From contig NZ_CP007440.1 in NCBI RefSeq assembly GCF_001579845.1, forward strand, positions 4,548,029-4,612,028: 64,000 bases of DNA, read 5' to 3'. Both the position numbers and the translations under genes were made by a program. Positions within the stretch are counted from its first letter, which is position 1. Every line of letters starts with the position of its first letter. Below the pieces are notes generated by a model, which ran no database searches, was not told the origin of the DNA, and saw only the letters and a list, made by a program, of their open reading frames with translations. This stretch comes from Rhodoplanes sp. Z2-YC6860 (lineage in GTDB: Bacteria > Pseudomonadota > Alphaproteobacteria > Rhizobiales > Xanthobacteraceae). Positions 39,214 to 49,618 of this stretch are shown here, one piece after another.

Positions 39214-40269
39214 ATGGCCGCCGCCACAAATTCGGCGCAGCCCGCCGCTGCGCGTCCTTCCAGCGATCCGTCCGTTGCGGGCGCTGGCCACAACGCGCGC
39301 CCGCCTGCGGACCTCAACAAGGACCAGGAGCTTGCCGCCTATCGCGACATGCTGCTGATCCGCCGCTTCGAGGAGAAGGCCGGCCAGATGTACGGCATGG
39401 GCCTCATCGGCGGCTTCTGCCACCTCTATATCGGCCAGGAGGCCGTGGTGGTCGGCATGCAGATGGTGCTGAAGCCAGGCGACGGCATCATCACCGGGTA
39501 TCGCGATCACGGCCACATGCTGGCCTGCGGCATGGATGCCAAGGGCGTCATGGCCGAGCTGACCGGACGGAGCCACGGCTATTCCCGCGGCAAGGGCGGC
39601 TCGATGCACATGTTCTCGCACGAGAAGGGCTTCTACGGCGGCCACGGCATTGTCGCCGCCCAGGTGCCGCTCGGCACGGGTCTGGCTTTCGCCAGCAAGT
39701 ACCGCGGCAACGACAACCTCTCGCTGACCTATTTCGGCGATGGCGCATCCAACCAGGGCCAGGTCTATGAGAGCTTCAACATGGCGAAGCTCTGGAACCT
39801 GCCGGTGATCTACATCATCGAGAACAACCAGTACGCCATGGGCACCTCGCTCAAGCGCGCCTCGGCCACCACGGACCTGTCGCAGCGCGGCGCGGCCCAT
39901 GGCATTCCCGGCGAGCAGGTCGACGGCATGGACGTGCGCGCCGTGAAGGCGGCGGCCGACCACGCGTCGCAATGGTGCCGCGGCGGCAACGGCCCGATCA
40001 TCCTCGAGATGCTGACCTACCGCTATCGCGGCCATTCGATGTCCGACCCTGCGAAGTACCGCACCCGCGAGGAGGTCGAGAAGGTGCGCACCGAGCACGA
40101 CCCGATCGAGCAGGTGCGGCAGCGGCTCATCCAGAAGAAATGGGCGAACGAAGACGAACTCAAGAAGGTCGACGCCAAGGTGCGCGAGACCGTCAACGAG
40201 GCCGCCGAGTTTGCCACCCACGATCCCGAGCCCGATCCTTCGGAGCTCTACACCGACATTTACGCGTAA
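39214..40269 (+). CDS. pdhA: Pyruvate dehydrogenase E1 component, alpha subunit
   Basis: With PdhB this subunit decarboxylates pyruvate and passes the acetyl group to lipoate. The start at 39214 (MAAATNSAQPAAARP) has a GAGGAGA site and gives 351 residues. The ThDP motif runs from GDGASNQGQVYES to IIENNQYAMG (residues about 175-210). The phosphorylation-loop equivalent YRYRGHSMSDPAKYRTREEV is present. The first 30 residues are a low-complexity extension. It heads the operon pdhA-pdhB-DUF5076-E2-membrane protein-lpdA and lies 189 bases after the FtsB-like gene. Confidence 0.96.
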   Translation: MAAATNSAQPAAARPSSDPSVAGAGHNARPPADLNKDQELAAYRDMLLIRRFEEKAGQMYGMGLIGGFCHLYIGQEAVVVGMQMVLKPGDGIITGYRDHGHMLACGMDAKGVMAELTGRSHGYSRGKGGSMHMFSHEKGFYGGHGIVAAQVPLGTGLAFASKYRGNDNLSLTYFGDGASNQGQVYESFNMAKLWNLPVIYIIENNQYAMGTSLKRASATTDLSQRGAAHGIPGEQVDGMDVRAVKAAADHASQWCRGGNGPIILEMLTYRYRGHSMSDPAKYRTREEVEKVRTEHDPIEQVRQRLIQKKWANEDELKKVDAKVRETVNEAAEFATHDPEPDPSELYTDIYA

Positions 40270-40296
40270 AGCTGCGCTCTCAAGGATTCCGGTTCG

Positions 40297-41691
<1,395 letters not shown>

Positions 41692-41724
41692 CGTCCGAAG
41701 GAACGCGAGCACGGGACGCGAGCG

Positions 41725-42111
41725 ATGGCCAGCGGCAGCAAAGAACCGCAAGTCTATCAGGCGCTGGCGCTGCCGGAGCAGGCGCTGGAAAACGGCGGCG
41801 TGGAAATCCTGCGCCTCGGCATCATCGATGACGAGCTTTATGTCTCGGCGCTGCCGGCGTTCAAGGCGCCAGCGCAATGGGGCGAGGTGCTGGCCGAAGC
41901 CACGCAGCGGCTCGGCGCGATCTATGCCGCGCAGAAGACCGGGCTGAGCAAGAAGGACGTCACGGTCCAGATCGCCGAGGCTTATGTGACCGAACTCGGC
42001 GCGAGCCCCTTGAAGGCCAAGGCCGTCACGAAATCCAAGCCGACCAAATCCAGAACGCCAACCAAATCCAGAACAGCCGCAAAGCCCGCGGCTCGTCGCA
42101 AGAAACGCTGA
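41725..42111 (+). CDS. DUF5076 protein in the pyruvate dehydrogenase operon
   Basis: This 128-residue cytosolic protein has a compact first 95 residues (YQALALPEQALENGGVEILR, then EAYVTELGASP) and a strongly basic tail. The tail contains two nearly identical repeats (TKSRTPTKSRTAAKPA) ending KKR. The core matches what is known as DUF5076, often found in this operon in rhizobia. No function is known. Its 13-base distance to the E2 gene and its fixed place between E1 and E2 suggest a role with the complex, for instance in assembly. The basic tail might bind nucleic acid or an acidic protein surface. Confidence 0.78.
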   Translation: MASGSKEPQVYQALALPEQALENGGVEILRLGIIDDELYVSALPAFKAPAQWGEVLAEATQRLGAIYAAQKTGLSKKDVTVQIAEAYVTELGASPLKAKAVTKSKPTKSRTPTKSRTAAKPAARRKKR

Positions 42112-42124
42112 AGGGCGGGACGCC

Positions 42125-43492
42125 ATGCCGATCAACATCCTCATGCCGGCGCTGTCTCCGACGATGGAGAAGGGCAACCTCGCCAAGTGGCTCAAGCGCG
42201 AAGGTGAGAAGGTCAAGTCCGGCGACATCATCGCCGAGATCGAGACCGACAAGGCCACCATGGAGGTCGAGGCGGTCGACGAGGGCACGATCGCTAAGAT
42301 CGTGGTGCCGGATGGCACCGCCGACGTGCCGGTCAATCAGGTCATCGCCGTGCTGGCCGGCGAGGGCGAAGATCCCAAGGCCGCCGCCGCAAGCGCCGGC
42401 TCGGCAGCACCTGCACCGAAGCCGCAGGCCGCGGCTCCTGCCGCCCAGGCTCCGGCACCGGCCAAAGCCGAAGCGCCGAAGCCCGCGGCTGCACCCGCCG
42501 CCGCGCCGGCAGCCCCTGCACCGCAGCCGGCCGCACAGCCGAGCGGCGGCCGCGTGTTCGCTTCGCCGCTCGCGAAGCGGCTCGCCAAGGACGCCGGTAT
42601 CGACGTTTCGCGTATCGCGGGCTCAGGCCCGCACGGCCGCGTCATCGCCCGCGATATCGACGCGGCGAAGTCGGGCCAGGGGCTCAAGCCCGCCGCCGGT
42701 GCGCCCGCCGCCGCGCCAGCGCCGGCAGCCGCTCCGTCCGTCGCACCGACGATGTCGGACCAGCAGGTCCGCGCGCTGTTCGAGGAGGGCAGTTACGAGG
42801 TCGTGCCGCATGACGGCATGCGCCGCACCATTGCTCAGAGATTGACGCAGTCGACACAGACCATTCCGCATTTCTACCTGACGATCGACTGCAACATCGG
42901 CAAGCTTCTGGCCGCCCGCGAGGAGATCAACGCGGCTGCTCACAAGGACAAGGACGGCAAGCCCGCCTACAAGCTTTCGGTCAACGACTTCGTCATCAAG
43001 GCGCTGGCGGTGGCGTTGCAGCGCGTGCCTGACGCCAACGTGAGCTGGACCGACAGCGGCATGCTCAAGCACAAGCATTCCGACGTCGGCGTCGCCGTCG
43101 CAATGCCGGGCGGCCTGATCACCCCGATCATCCGCAATGCCGAGAGCAAATCGCTCTCCACCATCTCCGGCGAGATGAAGGATTTCGCCGCGCGCGCCCG
43201 GGCGCGCAAGCTCAAGCCACACGAATACCAGGGCGGCACCACGGCGGTGTCGAACCTCGGCATGTACGGCATCAAGGACTTCACCGCGGTGATCAACCCG
43301 CCGCACGCCACGATCCTCGCGGTCGGTACTGGCGAGGAGCGTGCGATCGTCAAGAACGGCAAGATCGAAGCCGCGCACATCATGAGCGTGACGTTGTCCT
43401 GCGATCATCGTGCGGTCGACGGCGCGCTCGGCGCGGAGCTGATCGGCGCGTTCAAGACGCTGATCGAAAACCCGCTGATGATGGCGGTCTAA
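42125..43492 (+). CDS. pdhC: Pyruvate dehydrogenase E2, dihydrolipoyl acetyltransferase
   Basis: E2 moves the acetyl group from lipoate to CoA and forms the core of the complex. The 455 residues have one lipoyl domain (1-80, lipoyl-lysine in [11 protein letters not shown]). An Ala/Pro linker follows (85-140). The E1/E3-binding domain is at about 142-178 (ASPLAKRLAKDAGIDVSRIA). The catalytic domain runs from about 225, with HFYLTIDCNIGKLLAAREEI and the active-site His-Asp in LSCDHRAVDGALGAELIGAF near residue 428. The linker between the binding and catalytic domains is again Ala/Pro-rich. Confidence 0.97.
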   Translation: MPINILMPALSPTMEKGNLAKWLKREGEKVKSGDIIAEIETDKATMEVEAVDEGTIAKIVVPDGTADVPVNQVIAVLAGEGEDPKAAAASAGSAAPAPKPQAAAPAAQAPAPAKAEAPKPAAAPAAAPAAPAPQPAAQPSGGRVFASPLAKRLAKDAGIDVSRIAGSGPHGRVIARDIDAAKSGQGLKPAAGAPAAAPAPAAAPSVAPTMSDQQVRALFEEGSYEVVPHDGMRRTIAQRLTQSTQTIPHFYLTIDCNIGKLLAAREEINAAAHKDKDGKPAYKLSVNDFVIKALAVALQRVPDANVSWTDSGMLKHKHSDVGVAVAMPGGLITPIIRNAESKSLSTISGEMKDFAARARARKLKPHEYQGGTTAVSNLGMYGIKDFTAVINPPHATILAVGTGEERAIVKNGKIEAAHIMSVTLSCDHRAVDGALGAELIGAFKTLIENPLMMAV

Positions 43493-43525
43493 CAGGCGGC
43501 GCCGCGCGCCGTTTCGGAGCGTCCC

Positions 43526-44197
43526 ATGGCCGCGGCTTTCGCCTTCCTTGGGATCTTTCTGACCTCCCTGATCGTGGCAGAGCTCGCCGCGCTGTCGCTC
43601 GGCGACTTTTTTGGCGCCAACGACGAGTTCGTGGTGGTGCTGGCCGTGGTCGCGGCCTTCACGATGCTGTCCGGTGCGGTCTTTGCGGTCGGTTACACAA
43701 ACTTGAAGCAGGCCAGGGCGCTGAACTGGGTCGCGGTTCTGCTGGCGTTGCTCGTTGTCGCCGCTGTCGCGGCACCGGGGCTGGTCGGCTGGATCGCCAA
43801 CTTCTCGACGAATCCGTTCACGGTCGGCGAGGAGGAAGCCTCGATCGCGTTCGAGCTCGCGGTCCCCGCGCTGCTCGCCATTCTGGTGCAATGGGGGCTT
43901 GTGCGGCGGCGCTATCTGCAAGTCACGGGCGAGGACGATCTCACCCGCTGGCCCTGGGTCACCACCGTCATCGCCGCCTTTGCTCTGCTCAGTCCTTTGG
44001 GCCTCACCTTCGTGCTGGCAAGCTTCAAGCGGACCGACATGATGTGGGCTTTCATGGCCTCCGTGACGGCCGGGACGGTCGCCACATTGGCTGTGATGGC
44101 GGGCGTCGAATACTATATCAGGGGCCGCCTCGTGCGCCGGCGCGGGCCGTTCACGCCGCCGGCCGCGGGCCTGCAAGCAGGCGCCCACAGAGCTTGA
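43526..44197 (+). CDS. Unknown membrane protein in the pyruvate dehydrogenase operon
   Basis: This 223-residue protein has about six predicted membrane helices (for example AFAFLGIFLTSLIVAELAAL and VVVLAVVAAFTMLSGAVFAV). Arg-rich loops (GLVRRRYLQVTGEDDLTRW) and a basic tail are also present. I do not recognise a family. It lies 33 bases after E2 and 32 bases before lpdA on the same strand, so it should be expressed with the complex. Base composition is like its neighbours. Uptake or efflux of a small acid, or a purely structural role, are both possible; no residue supports either. Confidence 0.7.
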   Translation: MAAAFAFLGIFLTSLIVAELAALSLGDFFGANDEFVVVLAVVAAFTMLSGAVFAVGYTNLKQARALNWVAVLLALLVVAAVAAPGLVGWIANFSTNPFTVGEEEASIAFELAVPALLAILVQWGLVRRRYLQVTGEDDLTRWPWVTTVIAAFALLSPLGLTFVLASFKRTDMMWAFMASVTAGTVATLAVMAGVEYYIRGRLVRRRGPFTPPAAGLQAGAHRA

Positions 44198-44229
44198 TCA
44201 TACGGACCTGAAGAAAAACGGAGACTGAC

Positions 44230-45648
44230 GTGGCAGACGCCTTCGACATCATCATCATCGGTTCAGGTCCGGGGGGCTATGTCACGGCCATCCGCGCGGC
44301 GCAGCTTGGCTTCAAGACTGCGATCATCGAGCGCGACTATCTCGGCGGCATCTGCCTGAACTGGGGCTGCATCCCGACCAAGGCGCTGCTGCGCTCGGCC
44401 GAAATCTTCCACTACATGAAGCACGCCAAGGACTATGGCCTGTCCGCCGACAATGTCAGCTTCGATCCCGCTGCGGTGGTGAAGCGCTCTCGCGGCGTCG
44501 CTGGCCGCATGGGCACGGGCGTCGCCTTCCTGATGAAGAAGAACAAGGTGCCGGTGATCTGGGGCGATGCCACCATCGACGCGCCCGGCAAGGTCACCGT
44601 GAAGGCCAGCAAGACGCCGGCGCCGAAGGACGCGCTCGGCCCGGGCACTTATACCGCCAAGCACATCATCATCGCGACCGGCGCGAGGCCACGCGTGCTG
44701 CCGGGGCTCGAGCCCGACAAGAAGCTGGTCTGGACCTATTTTGAGGCAATGAACCCGGACAAGATGCCGAAGTCGCTTCTGGTCGTAGGCTCAGGCGCCA
44801 TCGGCATCGAGTTCGCGTCGTTCTACCGCACACTCGGCGCCGAGGTGACCGTGGTCGAGGTGCTGCCGCAGATCCTGCCGGTGGAAGATGCCGAGATCGC
44901 GGCCTTCGCCCGGAAGTCGTTCGAGAAGCAGGGCATCAAGATCCTCACCGGCGCCAAGGTGACCAAGCTCGACAAGGGCGCCGACAGCGTCACCGCCACC
45001 ATCGACGACGGCAAGGGCGGCACGCAGAAAATGACGGTCGACCGCGTGATCTCCGCCGTGGGCGTGGTCGGCAATGTCGAGAACCTCGGCCTGGAAAAGC
45101 TCGGCGTGAAGATCGAGCGCGGGACGATTGCGATCGACGGTGTCTGCAAGACCAACGTGCCAGGAATTTACGCGATCGGCGACGTCGCCGGCCCGCCGAT
45201 GCTCGCCCACAAGGCCGAGCATGAGGGCGTGATCTGCGTCGAAGCCATCAAGGGCTTGCACCCGCATCCGATGGACAAGCTGATGATCCCGGGCTGCACC
45301 TATTGCCATCCGCAGGTCGCGTCGGTGGGCCTCACCGAGCAAGCCGCGAAAGACAAGAAATACGACATCCGCGTCGGCCATTTCCCCTTCATCGGCAACG
45401 GCAAGGCCGTGGCGCTCGGCGAGGACCAGGGCATGGTCAAGACCATCTTCGACAAGAAGACCGGGCAGCTCCTGGGCGCGCACATGGTCGGTGCCGAAGT
45501 GACCGAGCTCATCCAGGGCTTCGTGGTCGCGATGAACCTCGAGACTACAGAGGAAGAGCTGATGCACACGGTGTTCCCGCATCCGACCTTGTCGGAGATG
45601 ATGAAGGAGTCTGTGCTCGACGCTTACGGCCGCGTGCTGAACATGTGA
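44230..45648 (+). CDS. lpdA: Dihydrolipoyl dehydrogenase (E3)
   Basis: E3 reoxidises dihydrolipoate with FAD and NAD+. The 472-residue flavoprotein has the FAD-binding IIIGSGPGGYVTAIRAAQLG at the N-terminus and the redox disulfide in GGICLNWGCIPTKALL (Cys near 42 and 47). It also has the NAD-binding VVGSGAIGIEFASFYRTLGA and the catalytic His-Glu in HTVFPHPTLSEMMKESVLDA near 450. The start codon is GTG. It closes the pdh operon and converges on an ABC-type gene. Confidence 0.97.
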   Translation: MADAFDIIIIGSGPGGYVTAIRAAQLGFKTAIIERDYLGGICLNWGCIPTKALLRSAEIFHYMKHAKDYGLSADNVSFDPAAVVKRSRGVAGRMGTGVAFLMKKNKVPVIWGDATIDAPGKVTVKASKTPAPKDALGPGTYTAKHIIIATGARPRVLPGLEPDKKLVWTYFEAMNPDKMPKSLLVVGSGAIGIEFASFYRTLGAEVTVVEVLPQILPVEDAEIAAFARKSFEKQGIKILTGAKVTKLDKGADSVTATIDDGKGGTQKMTVDRVISAVGVVGNVENLGLEKLGVKIERGTIAIDGVCKTNVPGIYAIGDVAGPPMLAHKAEHEGVICVEAIKGLHPHPMDKLMIPGCTYCHPQVASVGLTEQAAKDKKYDIRVGHFPFIGNGKAVALGEDQGMVKTIFDKKTGQLLGAHMVGAEVTELIQGFVVAMNLETTEEELMHTVFPHPTLSEMMKESVLDAYGRVLNM

Positions 45649-45651
45649 CGT

Positions 45652-45669
45652 CGGCGCGATCCAGCGCCG
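45652..45669. terminator. Hairpin between convergent lpdA and the ABC gene
   Basis: CGGCGC (45652-45657) and GCGCCG (45664-45669) form a perfect 6-bp stem with a 6-base loop between two convergent stops. There is no T-tract on either side, so termination is only possible, not shown. Confidence 0.3.
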
Positions 45670-45675
45670 CGCTCG

Positions 45676-47127
45676 TCAGGTCCGGTCGCGGTGCGAAATT
45701 TCCACCACGCGCGCTCGCCGGGCGAGTTCCTCCACCAGCGCGTCGGCCGCCGCTCGATTGTTGGGGTCGAGATTGGCGTCCCATTCGTCGAGCAGATAGA
45801 TCGGCGCGTCGGTAAACCGCACGATTTCCTGCAGGGCGCGGAGCTGCCGCTCGCCCGAGGAGAATCCAGGCCGCTTCGCGTCGCTCTGCGGCAGCGGATC
45901 GCCGTCCTCGTCGGTCTCGACCTCGTCCTCGCCTTGCGCGAACGCAAAGGACAGCCGGTCCGCCGTGGGCCAATAATAGGCACGGTTCTTCACTGCCGAT
46001 TTGAGGCTCGTGAGCAGCGTCGACTTGCCGGCGCCGTTCGGCCCGCGCACGTTGATCCGCCCGGTGGGATGCGACAGCACGAGGCTCATGGCATCGTCGA
46101 GCTTCGCGACCGTAACGGCGTTGCCGCCTTCGCGGAGCGTCAATTTTTCGATCTTGACGCGGTTGTCGAAGTCCGGATCGGGCTGCGGATGGAAGCTCTC
46201 GGTCACGCCGGTGAGGCGGGCCCACTGCGCCAGCAGATCGTTCCAGCCCGACGTGAAGGTGTGCACGTCCTTGGTCATTTCGATCTGCCGCGGCAAGGTC
46301 GCGGCGAGCGCGATCATGACCTCGAGATTGCCGACATCCCGGTAGGCGATCATCGCCATGGCGGCAAAGACGATCGCGAGCCCCACGATGCCGCTTGCGG
46401 CGCTCAAGCCCTCCTTGGTGACGACCGCCTTGATCTGCGCGTCGAGACCGCCGCGAAGCTTGGTCTTGAAGCCGTCGAGCCAGAGCCTGAGATTGTAGCG
46501 GTTGCCGGTGAAGACGTTGTCCCAGGCGGTATAGCCCTGCGCCGTCATCCGGTTGGTCGTGCGCTGATTTTCCAGATAGGCCTCGGACACCCGCTTGCGC
46601 ATGGACCACTGCATCGAAAACAGCACCACGAGCACCGCCGCATAGGCGAGCGGCAGCGTCGCGTCGATCTGCGTGCCGAGAACGATGGCATTGAGAATGA
46701 GCGCCAGAAGAATGCGCAGGTCACCCTCGATCTCATAGAGCAGATGGAAATAGACGTAGAAGGTCTCGCCGGTCAGGAACGGCTCGACCCGCTCGCGGGC
46801 GTCCTTGTCGCCCAGCAGCTTGGTCTTCTCGCGGTTGTCGCGGGCAAAGCGCAGCACATAGCGGCCGTAGGCCAGAAAGCCGGTGCGCTCGGCGAAAATC
46901 CAGCTCGACGCACCGACGATGTAGGCGGCCGATTCCGAGGCCAGAATCGTCAGGAGATCGCCGATGACGAAATGCCCCCGGGCCACGTCGCGGCCGGCCT
47001 CGATGACCAGGAACGTCGTCACCGCGTGCAGCGAGGCCTCGACCGTCATCAGGCCCAGCATGATGTAGAACGGCCCGCAGAGCATCAAACGTGCGAGTTC
47101 AAGCGGTTTTAACGGTTGTCCTGTCAT
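45676..47127 (-). CDS. ABC transporter-like protein with fused membrane domain and a short, atypical ATPase domain
   Basis: The 483-residue protein has a membrane part (hydrophobic stretches about 13-43, 53-83, 137-172, 240-278) and an ATPase domain (about 330-483). Walker A is clear (GPNGAGKST, near 361). The signature is GFSSGERQLRALQE near 418 instead of LSGGQ, Walker B is IYLLDEWDANLD near 438, and the H-loop is EISHRD at the very end. The Q-loop glutamine is not evident, and an acidic insert (EDEVETDEDGDPLP) lies before the signature. The ATPase domain is much shorter than normal. It may be a peptide or lipid exporter; the substrate is unknown. It diverges from lipA. Confidence 0.75.
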   Translation of the reverse strand: MTGQPLKPLELARLMLCGPFYIMLGLMTVEASLHAVTTFLVIEAGRDVARGHFVIGDLLTILASESAAYIVGASSWIFAERTGFLAYGRYVLRFARDNREKTKLLGDKDARERVEPFLTGETFYVYFHLLYEIEGDLRILLALILNAIVLGTQIDATLPLAYAAVLVVLFSMQWSMRKRVSEAYLENQRTTNRMTAQGYTAWDNVFTGNRYNLRLWLDGFKTKLRGGLDAQIKAVVTKEGLSAASGIVGLAIVFAAMAMIAYRDVGNLEVMIALAATLPRQIEMTKDVHTFTSGWNDLLAQWARLTGVTESFHPQPDPDFDNRVKIEKLTLREGGNAVTVAKLDDAMSLVLSHPTGRINVRGPNGAGKSTLLTSLKSAVKNRAYYWPTADRLSFAFAQGEDEVETDEDGDPLPQSDAKRPGFSSGERQLRALQEIVRFTDAPIYLLDEWDANLDPNNRAAADALVEELARRARVVEISHRDRT

Positions 47128-47225
47128 GGGTGCAGCTTAGCTGAAATCGCCTGATTCCGCGCCAAATGTGCCATCCGGGATAAGCAGTTGCGGCAGGGGC
47201 TTGGGGTTCGTAAGTATCGGGTCAG

Positions 47226-48167
47226 ATGACCGTCGTGCTCGACCATACCGCGGGGCGTCCCCGCCACCCTGAAAAGGCGCACCGGCCGGACAGCGCCGTG
47301 CAGCGCAAGCCGGACTGGATTCGCGTCAAGGCGCCGGTGTCCAAGGGGTACCTTTCGACCAGCGCCATCGTCCGCGAGAACGGCCTGCACACGGTCTGCG
47401 AGGAGGCCGGCTGCCCCAACATCGGCGAGTGCTGGGACAAGAAGCACGCCACCTTCATGATCATGGGCGACACCTGCACGCGGGCCTGCGCCTTCTGCAA
47501 CGTCAAGACCGGATTGCCCGGCGCGCTCGACCCGCATGAGCCGGTGCATGTGGCGGAAGCCACCGCCAAGCTCGGGCTCCATCACGTGGTGATCACCTCG
47601 GTCGACCGCGATGACCTGCCGGACGGCGGCGCAGCGCATTTCGCCGAGACCATCACCGCGATCCGCGCCCGATGCCCGAGCACCACGATCGAAATCCTGA
47701 CGCCGGACTTTCTCCGCAAGGACGACGCCCTGGAGCCCGTGGTCGCGGCCAGGCCCGACGTGTTCAACCACAATCTCGAAACCGTGCCGTCGCTTTATCT
47801 GACGGTCCGGCCCGGCGCGCGCTATTTCGCTTCATTGCGGCTTCTGCAGCGGGTCAAAGAGCTTGATCCGAAGATGTTCACCAAGTCCGGCATCATGGTC
47901 GGCCTGGGTGAGGAGCGGAACGAGATTCTCCAGGTGATGGATGATCTGCGCTCGGCCGGCGTCGACTTCCTCACCATCGGCCAGTACCTGCAGCCGACCC
48001 GGAAACACCATCCGGTGATGCGCTTCATGCCGCCCGAGGAGTTCAAGCAACTCGAGACGGTCGCTTACGCCAAGGGCTTCCTGATGGTCGCAGCGTCGCC
48101 GCTCACGCGTTCGTCGCATCACGCCGGCGAGGATTTCGCCCGCCTCAAGGCCGCGCGCGGCGCATGA
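47226..48167 (+). CDS. lipA: Lipoyl synthase
   Basis: LipA is a radical SAM enzyme that inserts two sulfurs into octanoyl groups bound to E2 and to the lipoyl domain of PdhB. The 313 residues show the auxiliary cluster cysteines in [12 protein letters not shown] (near 58-69), the radical [11 protein letters not shown] motif near 84-91, and the C-terminal [12 protein letters not shown] with the RSS serine. Its place right after the pdh operon fits supply of lipoate to the complex. The ABC gene diverges from it across 98 bases. A COQ10-like gene follows after 21 bases. Confidence 0.97.
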   Translation: MTVVLDHTAGRPRHPEKAHRPDSAVQRKPDWIRVKAPVSKGYLSTSAIVRENGLHTVCEEAGCPNIGECWDKKHATFMIMGDTCTRACAFCNVKTGLPGALDPHEPVHVAEATAKLGLHHVVITSVDRDDLPDGGAAHFAETITAIRARCPSTTIEILTPDFLRKDDALEPVVAARPDVFNHNLETVPSLYLTVRPGARYFASLRLLQRVKELDPKMFTKSGIMVGLGEERNEILQVMDDLRSAGVDFLTIGQYLQPTRKHHPVMRFMPPEEFKQLETVAYAKGFLMVAASPLTRSSHHAGEDFARLKAARGA

Positions 48168-48188
48168 GCCCGCACAGCTGACAGCCGC

Positions 48189-48650
48189 ATGCCGACATTT
48201 TCGACCAAGCGGCGCGTTCGCCATTCGGCCTCCGACATGTTCGACCTGGTGGCCGACGTCGAGCACTATCCGGAATTCGTGCCGATGTGCAGCGGCCTGA
48301 AAGTGCGGCAGCGGACACCGAATGGCGAGGGCGTGGAGGTGATCGTCGCCGACATGACCGTGTCGTTCAAGCTGATCCGCGAGACATTCAGGAGCCGCGT
48401 CACGCTGGAACGGCCCAAGCTGAAGATCCTGGTGGAGTATCTGCAGGGTCCGTTCAGCCGGATGCAGAACCATTGGTCGTTCGTGCCTGCGGGCGAAGCC
48501 GCCTGCGATGTCGAGTTCTACATCGACTACGAATTCAAGAGCCGCATGCTTGGCGTCCTGATGGGCGGCATGTTCGACGTGGCGTTCCGCCGCTTTGCGA
48601 GCGCCTTCGAGCAGCGCGCCGACAAGGTGTACGGGCGCAAGATCGCCTGA
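48189..48650 (+). CDS. COQ10/RatA-family coenzyme Q-binding START-like protein
   Basis: This 153-residue protein has the START/SRPBCC fold typical of COQ10 and RatA (RRVRHSASDMFDLVADVEHY, EFVPMCSGLKV, LQGPFSRMQNHWSF and DYEFKSRMLGVLMGGMFDVA). COQ10 relatives bind ubiquinone and support respiration. RatA of E. coli is named as a toxin, but that role is not expected here. It follows lipA by 21 bases on the same strand, an arrangement seen widely in alphaproteobacteria. Confidence 0.9.
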   Translation: MPTFSTKRRVRHSASDMFDLVADVEHYPEFVPMCSGLKVRQRTPNGEGVEVIVADMTVSFKLIRETFRSRVTLERPKLKILVEYLQGPFSRMQNHWSFVPAGEAACDVEFYIDYEFKSRMLGVLMGGMFDVAFRRFASAFEQRADKVYGRKIA

Positions 48651-48673
48651 GCGCGAGGCTCACTCTCTCCCGG

Positions 48674-48780
48674 CCTCATGGTGAGGAGCTTGCCGGAGCG
48701 AAGCACCGGCAAGCGTCTCGAACCATGGGGCCGCCCCATCCTTCGAGACGCGGTGCTACGCACCGCTCCTCAGGATGAGG
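48674..48780. repeat. 107-bp palindromic intergenic repeat with a cloverleaf-like fold
   Basis: The outer arms CCTCATGGTGAGGAGC and GCTCCTCAGGATGAGG (48765-48780) pair with two mismatches. The middle arms GCGTCTCGAACCATGGGG (48713-48730) and CCCCATCCTTCGAGACGC (48734-48751) pair with two mismatches. Two inner arms are perfect: CTTGCCGG/CCGGCAAG (48689-48713) and GCGGTG/CACCGC (48750-48766). From memory, repeats opening CCTCAT-GTGAGGAG and containing GTCTCGAA-CATG are widespread between genes in Rhizobiales. It lies between two genes that converge. Confidence 0.8.
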
Positions 48781-48808
48781 CGGGGAGGGAGCTGGAGCCC
48801 CGGCGCAG

Positions 48809-49618
48809 TTACTTCTTCATCTCCGGCAACACCGGCAGCTTGTCGATGTCGCGGGCGTCGTGCTGGATGATGATCTGCGCCTTCAAATTCGCGGCGATCT
48901 TCTTGAGGCGCTCGACCGAGGCCACGGTCTGGGCGCGATCGTAGTTGAACGCCGGCGCGCCGTCCGTATCCAGGTTCTCGCGGAAGTGCACGGCATCGCC
49001 GCTGAGAATGATATTACCCGAGGCGAGCTTCACCAGCAGGGCCTGATGACCGGGCGTGTGACCCGGCGTGCGCAGCACGATCACCGAGCCATCGCCGAAC
49101 ACGTCCTTGTCGAGCGTCTGCGGCTCGACCTTGCTGTCGCCCTTGATCCAGCTCTCGAACGGTTTGAAGTTCACGCCTTCGGCAGGCTTCGGCGCCGTGA
49201 TCGCTTCCCATTCTCTCGCGCCAATCAGCAACGTCGCCTTTGGGAACGACGCCACCTGTCCGGTGTGATCGCCGTGGTAGTGGCTGATGCCGACATACTT
49301 GATCTGGTCGGGCGTGACGTTGATCTTGGCCAGCTGGTCGACAATGCTCACCTTCGGCGCCACGTTCGGCGTGGTCATGGCATGGCCGGTGTCCCACAGC
49401 AGGTATTCGTCGCCGTGCTTCACGATATAGCAGCTGTAGACGAACTGAAGCTTCAGATCAGGAAACGCATAGGTGTCCGAGAACCGCTGATTGACGGCGA
49501 TCGGCGCCTGCGGCGTACCGCAGTCGAGGCGGCCGAGCGACATGTCCGCCGCTTGGGCAGACGCTGCAAGGGTGAGAGTGCCGGCGCAGGCGGCGAGCAG
49601 GGTCAGTATCCGACGCAT
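48809..49618 (-). CDS. Secreted metallo-beta-lactamase-fold hydrolase (lactonase-like)
   Basis: The 269-residue protein has a signal peptide (hydrophobic residues about 3-24, cleavage near AQAAD) and a metallo-beta-lactamase domain. The zinc motif HYHGDHTGQ lies near residue 118. GHTPGHQALLV and LSGDAVHFREN supply further ligands, and the final ligand is in IIIQHDARDIDKLP. It resembles N-acyl homoserine lactonases of the AttM/AiiA type, but those are normally cytoplasmic, so quorum quenching is only one option. The start MRRILTLLAACAG has a GGGAGGAC site. The exported ThDP enzyme gene diverges from it across 195 bases. Confidence 0.85.
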   Translation of the reverse strand: MRRILTLLAACAGTLTLAASAQAADMSLGRLDCGTPQAPIAVNQRFSDTYAFPDLKLQFVYSCYIVKHGDEYLLWDTGHAMTTPNVAPKVSIVDQLAKINVTPDQIKYVGISHYHGDHTGQVASFPKATLLIGAREWEAITAPKPAEGVNFKPFESWIKGDSKVEPQTLDKDVFGDGSVIVLRTPGHTPGHQALLVKLASGNIILSGDAVHFRENLDTDGAPAFNYDRAQTVASVERLKKIAANLKAQIIIQHDARDIDKLPVLPEMKK

